From: Martinezella hainanensis
GTDB taxonomy: Bacteria; Pseudomonadota; Alphaproteobacteria; Rhizobiales; Rhizobiaceae
Length of the DNA stretch: 64,000 bases
Assembly (NCBI RefSeq): GCF_900094555.1
Contig: NZ_FMAC01000001.1
Span: 248,001-312,000 of the forward strand
Direction: 5' to 3'
Below are positions 60,039 through 64,000 of this stretch, one piece after another. A program made the position numbers and the translations under genes. Positions within the stretch are counted from its first letter, which is position 1. Each line of letters opens with the position of its first letter. The notes beneath the pieces are model-generated. The model was given only the letters and a program-made list of their open reading frames with translations. It had not been told where the DNA came from and searched no databases.

Positions 60039-61286
60039 TCAGGACGGCTGCGGCACGGCCAGCCGCAGCCAGTCACATTCCCGCAAGCCTGCGCCATGAA
60101 ACGGATCGACCAGCGTGCCGGAAACGATGCCCGCCAAGATCTGCGGCGCCGGCGGCACCTTCGCGATGGTGGCGACCAGCCGGTCCCGAATCCAGGCCAA
60201 TGCCGCCGAATCCGATTGGTAAAAGGGCGTGAAAGCGGCAGACAGCAGCTGGAACAGCCGCACATGCATCCGCCGGGCTTTCGCATAGGCACCAAGTGCA
60301 GCTTCAATCGTGTCATGGCCGGCAAGCGCATGTGCCAGCGCCGCGACATCCAGCAGAGCCATGTTGGCACCCTGCCCGAGCTGCGGGCTGGTGGAATGCG
60401 CCGCATCGCCGACGAAAACAGTTCGCCCGCTATAAGGCATCATCACGGTGCGATGGGCATAACGCGCTAGCGTCAACTGCTCCCAATCGGTGATCTGCTC
60501 CAGCAAGGGCTCGCATTCCGGCCAGTAGCCGCGGATCGTCTGCTTCCAGCAATCGAGCCCGCGCTTGCGCACCTCGTCCGCATCCGCCACTTTCAAGCTC
60601 CAGAACAAAGCGGCCTGTTTCGGCAAATCCGGCCTTCTGCTGCCGATCGGCAAGACGCCGATCATCACGCTCGCCCTGTCATAACGCTGCGTCAGCGCCG
60701 CCTGATCCACCAATCCGTCCGGACAATCGAGCGTCGCCCAGAAGGCACCGTAGACGAGGTTGCGTGCACGTGGCGCAACGGGCGAGGCTGCTACCAGCTC
60801 CGAGCGCGCGCCACTGGCGTCGATGACGAGATCGTAAGGTCCGAGGCGCTCTCCCCCTTCGATGGAGAGATAGCTTTCACCGCCCTCCTCCATCACACCG
60901 ATGACCCGCTGCCCGATATGGATCGGGTGTCGCCGTGCGGAGACCTCATCATAAAGGGTATCGAACAGAGCCGCGCGATGGACGCCAAGCCCATAACGCC
61001 CACCCGGCAGCGCATTGTAGCGCACATCAAGAACGATGCGGCCGTGGGTGGTTTCCGTACCGAACAAGCGGTCGATGCGGTTGCCAGCGGCATGGATGGC
61101 CGGACCGAGCCCAAGCGATTCCAGCACGGTCAATCCGGTCGGCTGTAGCATGAGCGCCGAGCCGACGGGGGCCGGGCTATTGAATCTTTCGATGATATCG
61201 GTCGTGTGCCCAGCACGGGAAAGAAAGAGAGAAGCGGCAAGCCCGGCAGGCCCGGCGCCGACGATGGCGATCTTCAAAGGCTTCAC
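60039..61286 (-). CDS. FAD-dependent monooxygenase
   Basis: Protein of 415 residues of the aromatic-hydroxylase/UbiH-like family: KIAIVGAGPAGLAASLFLSR (FAD GxGxxG), YDLVIDASGARSELV (DG motif region) and TVFVGDAAHSTSPQLGQGAN (GD motif, flavin binding). It likely hydroxylates an aromatic or quinone compound. It starts 10 bp after the HxlR gene stop on the same strand, and the QorB-like gene is divergent, so the three seem to be one quinone or aromatic stress response. Confidence 0.9.
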   Translation of the reverse strand: MKPLKIAIVGAGPAGLAASLFLSRAGHTTDIIERFNSPAPVGSALMLQPTGLTVLESLGLGPAIHAAGNRIDRLFGTETTHGRIVLDVRYNALPGGRYGLGVHRAALFDTLYDEVSARRHPIHIGQRVIGVMEEGGESYLSIEGGERLGPYDLVIDASGARSELVAASPVAPRARNLVYGAFWATLDCPDGLVDQAALTQRYDRASVMIGVLPIGSRRPDLPKQAALFWSLKVADADEVRKRGLDCWKQTIRGYWPECEPLLEQITDWEQLTLARYAHRTVMMPYSGRTVFVGDAAHSTSPQLGQGANMALLDVAALAHALAGHDTIEAALGAYAKARRMHVRLFQLLSAAFTPFYQSDSAALAWIRDRLVATIAKVPPAPQILAGIVSGTLVDPFHGAGLRECDWLRLAVPQPS

Positions 61287-61296
61287 GATGGGCAGC

Positions 61297-61713
61297 TCAA
61301 TCCGGCGATTGATCGAAACGGGTACGCGCGGCCCGCACGGCCTCGTGATTGGCCTCGGCCCAGTTCAGAAGCTGTGCCAGCGGCTCGTAGAGCGAATAGC
61401 CGAGATCCGTCATGCGGTATTCGACGCTCGGCGGCTTTGTCGGGAAAACCTCCCGACCGATATAACCATCGCGCTGAAGTTCCCGCAGCGTCTGTGTCAG
61501 CATGCGCTGGGAGATATCCGGCACCATGCGGCGCAGCTCGCCAAAACGATAGGGCCGCTGCGCCAGAGCTTCCAGCAAAAGCACCGACCATTTGCCGCCG
61601 ATCTGCGAGACCAGATCCCGCACCGGGCAATCCGTAAACGTAACCTTGCTGATATCGACGGCACGCAACGGTACCTTCGTGTTGCGCAGATTGACGACAG
61701 TGCTGGTGCTCAA
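61297..61713 (-). CDS. HxlR-family redox-type regulator (QorR-like)
   Basis: Protein of 138 residues from a TTG start with AAGGGA upstream. The HxlR winged helix is clear: [40 protein letters not shown] and [21 protein letters not shown] single conserved Cys29 near the N-terminus (TDCPV) is the redox-sensing residue in QorR/YodB-type members. It is divergent from a QorB-like NAD(P)H:quinone oxidoreductase and cotranscribed with a FAD monooxygenase. It probably represses both and is released by quinones. The longer frame to 61872 is dropped. Confidence 0.85.
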   Translation of the reverse strand: MSTSTVVNLRNTKVPLRAVDISKVTFTDCPVRDLVSQIGGKWSVLLLEALAQRPYRFGELRRMVPDISQRMLTQTLRELQRDGYIGREVFPTKPPSVEYRMTDLGYSLYEPLAQLLNWAEANHEAVRAARTRFDQSPD

Positions 61714-61849
61714 GGCGGTTCCCTTTTGGTAACGTAGAGCCAAAAAACTGCCTCCTTTACAGGTCGAAGTCAAACACCAATGTAGAGCTGGTCTCTTTTT
61801 GAGAGCGACAAACCCCTGCAATCCGCGGCGGTCAAACAAGGAAAAAGAT

Positions 61850-62737
61850 ATGAGCAGCACTCTTCTCGTCACCGGCGCCGCCGGTCAGCTTGGCCAGCGC
61901 GTCATCCATCACCTGCTGGAGACATACAAGGTCGCTCCCGGCCGCATCATTGCCGCCACGCGCAGCCCCGAAAAGCTTTCCGACCTCGCCGCCAAGGGCG
62001 TCGTTACCCGCAAGGCCGATTTCGACGATGCCGCCGGCCTGACCGCCGCCTTTGCCGGCGTCGATCGCCTGCTGATCATCAGCACCGATGCGCTCGCCGT
62101 TCCCGGCCAGCGCCTGAAGCAGCAGACCGCTGCTGTGGAGGCCGCCAAGAAGGCTGGCGTCAAACATATTCTCTATACGTCCATGCCGGCCCCCGAAGGT
62201 TCGCTGGTCAGCTTTGCGCCGGACCACCTCGGCACCGAAAACGCCATCAAGGCAAGCGGCATCGGCTACACGATTCTGCGCGACGCCTGGTATTTCGACA
62301 ACTTCCTGCACGGCCTGCCGCACAGCCTCGAAATCGGCAAGTGGTACACCGCGACCGGTGGCGGCCGCGTCAGCAATATCAGCCGCGAAGATTGCGCACT
62401 CGCGATCGCCGCTGCCCTGGCTTCCGACACGACGGAAAGCGCCACCTACACGCTGACCGGCTCGACCGCCGTCACCATCGAGGATGTCGCAAGCGTTGTC
62501 AGCAAGATCACCGGCCGCCCGCTTGAGGTCGTTCAAGTAAACGACGAACAGTTCGCCGCTGGCCTTGCCGGCGCCGGCCTGCCGCCCTTCGTGGTCGACA
62601 TGCTCGTCTCCGCCGACGCCAACACCCGCGCCGGCAAATTCGATATCCTCACCAACGACTTCAACAAGCTGACCGGCAAGGAGCCACAGACGCTGCGCAG
62701 CTTCTTCGAGGAACACAAGGCTGTATTGGCTGGCTGA
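61850..62737 (+). CDS. NmrA-like NAD(P)H:quinone oxidoreductase (QorB type)
   Basis: Protein of 295 residues with a Rossmann fold: [80 protein letters not shown] and [20 protein letters not shown]. It matches the YtfG/QorB branch that reduces quinones with NAD(P)H. It is divergent from the HxlR regulator, the standard QorR-QorB arrangement. The start at 61850 agrees with the family; extra upstream residues are not needed. Confidence 0.88.
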   Translation: MSSTLLVTGAAGQLGQRVIHHLLETYKVAPGRIIAATRSPEKLSDLAAKGVVTRKADFDDAAGLTAAFAGVDRLLIISTDALAVPGQRLKQQTAAVEAAKKAGVKHILYTSMPAPEGSLVSFAPDHLGTENAIKASGIGYTILRDAWYFDNFLHGLPHSLEIGKWYTATGGGRVSNISREDCALAIAAALASDTTESATYTLTGSTAVTIEDVASVVSKITGRPLEVVQVNDEQFAAGLAGAGLPPFVVDMLVSADANTRAGKFDILTNDFNKLTGKEPQTLRSFFEEHKAVLAG

Positions 62738-62786
62738 GGTTTGGGAAGGTCAGGCAAGACTTGCTTTGTCTCGCCTTCAAGCATGG

Positions 62787-62946
62787 CCCCTCACCCCAAC
62801 CCTCTCCCCGCATTGCGGGGCGAGGGAGTTTTGAGGCATCATCCGCAAACTCTCACCGAATGATGCGATCGCCAGTTTGCGCTGTCGTCCCTTCTCCGCG
62901 TCCTGAGCTTGTCGAAGGGGCGCGGAGAAGGCTAGGATGAGGGGGC
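62787..62946. repeat. second palindromic intergenic repeat (CTCTCCCC/GATGAGGGGG type)
   Basis: Begins CCCCTCACCCCAACCCTC, has an inverted repeat CTCTCCCCGC/GCGGGGCGAG and a second hairpin CCTTCTCCGCG/CGCGGAGAAGG (62890-62931), ending GGATGAGGGGGC. It is related to the element at 46829-46966 and lies between the QorB-like gene and the convergent pdxJ. Confidence 0.7.
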
Positions 62947-63000
62947 AGGCAAGACGGCGCGGCAAAAACCAGCGCGCCAGACCACCCCAACCCCTTCCGT

Positions 63001-63753
63001 TCAAACTACCTGCCCGCAAGCCCGGCGGAACCGCCTCACCGTTTCGACCATGCCATATTCCAGCGCATCGGCGGTCAACCCATGGCCGATCGAAGTCTCC
63101 GCAAGCTTCGGAATACGCCTCAGCAGTGCCGGCAGATTGGCAACGGTCAGGTCGTGGCCGGCATTGACGTCAAGCCCGTTGGCGAAGGCGGCATCGGCGG
63201 TCTTGCCAAGCGCCTCCAGAATGACGGCAGCCTTCTGCGGATCGTCGTAGCAGCCGCCATAGGGGCCGGTATAGAGCTCGATGCGATCGGCACCGACCTC
63301 CCTGGCAATCTTCACGGCGTCTGCATCGCCGTCGCCATCGGCAAACAGCGATACGCGGCAGCCGATCTTCTTGTACTTGGCGACAACGTCGACCAGCAGT
63401 TCGCGGTTATTGCGAAAACCCCAGCCGTGATCCGAGGTCGCCTGCGCGGGGTCGTCGGGCACAAGCGTCACCTGCTCCGGCTCGGCGGCGGCGCAAAGAT
63501 CGAAGAACTCGTCGCTCGGATAGCCTTCGATATTGAACTCCGCTTCGGGAAACTCGTCATCGATCAGGGCGCGGATATCGGGCAGATCGGAAAAGCGGAC
63601 ATGCCGCTGATCGGGGCGCGGATGAACCGTCAGACCGCTGGCGCCGGCGGCCAGTGCGATGCGGCCAAGCCCGATGACGCTCGGCCAGGGAAGATCACGC
63701 CGGTTGCGCAGCATCGCGATGGCGTTGAGGTTCACGGAAAGCTTGGCGGGCAT
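63001..63753 (-). CDS. pdxJ: pyridoxine 5'-phosphate synthase
   Basis: Protein of 250 residues catalysing the last step of the DXP-dependent vitamin B6 pathway: condensation of 1-deoxyxylulose phosphate with 3-amino-2-oxopropyl phosphate. Motifs: [88 protein letters not shown] and [15 protein letters not shown]. Full length, cytoplasmic, TIM barrel. It follows a palindromic repeat. Confidence 0.97.
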   Translation of the reverse strand: MPAKLSVNLNAIAMLRNRRDLPWPSVIGLGRIALAAGASGLTVHPRPDQRHVRFSDLPDIRALIDDEFPEAEFNIEGYPSDEFFDLCAAAEPEQVTLVPDDPAQATSDHGWGFRNNRELLVDVVAKYKKIGCRVSLFADGDGDADAVKIAREVGADRIELYTGPYGGCYDDPQKAAVILEALGKTADAAFANGLDVNAGHDLTVANLPALLRRIPKLAETSIGHGLTADALEYGMVETVRRFRRACGQVV

Positions 63754-63940
63754 AATCGAAATCCCTGATTTTCAAAGCGGCTGATATCAGCCGTTCTATG
63801 CCATTATGCCCAGCAAAACCAACGAGATTCCGACATCAACCCATGCAAAACTTTGATGGGCACGACAAAGCCGCATCACCAGGTGGTGACGCATCGGCAG
63901 CAACGTCCTTTTGCGGATATTTATGACCGCGAACGCCGCC

Positions 63941-64000
63941 CTATCGGACGATCGTCAGCGTCTCAGCGGCGCGGGTAATGGCCGTATAGAGCCAGCGCTC
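63941..64000 (-). CDS. C-terminal end of a RecD/UvrD-like helicase (partial)
   Basis: Only 19 codons plus a TAG stop lie in the window. The minus strand reads ERWLYTAITRAAETLTIVR, the typical C-terminal motif VI region of superfamily 1 helicases (YTAITRA followed by LTIV). The rest of the gene is to the right of the window. Family level only. Confidence 0.6.
   Translation of the reverse strand, partial: ERWLYTAITRAAETLTIVR

Overview
The window looks like chromosome from a Rhizobiaceae alphaproteobacterium, Rhizobium itself being most likely. The reasons are high-GC protein-coding DNA with short intergenic gaps, RIME-like and CCTTCTCCCC-type palindromic repeats, DUF1127 small proteins beside a LysR gene, a PleD-like double-receiver diguanylate cyclase, and typical rhizobial versions of ilvC, pdxJ and ndh. 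I see no prophage, transposase, CRISPR array or integron.

Layout. 1-6.7 kb: surface-polysaccharide genes, namely the 5' part of glf, a DUF707 protein, a glycosyltransferase fused to a methyltransferase, and two family-2 glycosyltransferases. A secreted DUF2233 phosphodiester-glycosidase-like protein follows. 7.6-17.6 kb: a complete corrinoid-dependent one-carbon module. It holds a ferredoxin with a CblC-like motif, a non-pyrrolysine MttB-family methyltransferase, a corrinoid protein, DUF1638, a PF13769 'virulence factor', MetV-like and MetF-like proteins, a methyl-THF:corrinoid methyltransferase, an unknown helical protein and a RACE reactivase. An entericidin-type lipoprotein gene sits inside it on the other strand. 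17.6-20.5 kb: LysR regulator, two small proteins (one DUF1127) and a GbdR/GlxA-like regulator. 20.5-25.8 kb: two paralogous double-receiver proteins and an MscS-type channel. 26-29.6 kb: a cobalamin-riboswitch-controlled DUF1636/ABC uptake operon. 29.8-35.3 kb: two paralogous YdhS-like flavoproteins flanking an SfnB-like oxidoreductase and an Rrf2 regulator. 35.6-37.9 kb: small membrane proteins, an aadA-like nucleotidyltransferase and tRNA-Lys. 38-45.6 kb: a long same-strand run with an Fe3+/phosphonate-type ABC importer, a 2-oxoglutarate oxygenase, a frameshifted endo/exonuclease/phosphatase, a Nudix hydrolase and a PhzF protein. 45.8-64 kb: ordinary metabolism plus regulator/target pairs: aldo-keto reductase, aminotransferase, ilvC, TetR, AraC/alcohol dehydrogenase, ndh, Lrp/racemase, MarR-GNAT, TetR/MFS, HxlR/FAD monooxygenase/QorB-like, pdxJ and the last codons of a helicase.

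How the parts work together. The most interesting block is 7.6-17.6 kb. Read as a pathway, an MttB-like enzyme would take a methyl group from a quaternary amine (betaine type) to a corrinoid protein. The DHPS-fold enzyme would pass it to tetrahydrofolate, and the MetF/MetV pair would oxidise methyl-THF to methylene-THF. RACE would rescue oxidised Co(II). This is the Wood-Ljungdahl methyl branch run backwards in a probable aerobe. The three enzymes expected to dock on the corrinoid protein (MttB, MeTr, RACE) each carry a terminal Gly/Arg-rich tail with a GGGRR core, while the corrinoid protein has a strongly acidic N-terminus. I flag this as a possible assembly device. The B12-riboswitch uptake operon 12 kb away could supply the cofactor, and the GbdR-like regulator hints at a betaine signal.

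All family names come from recognising motifs by eye and from general knowledge. No database search was run.
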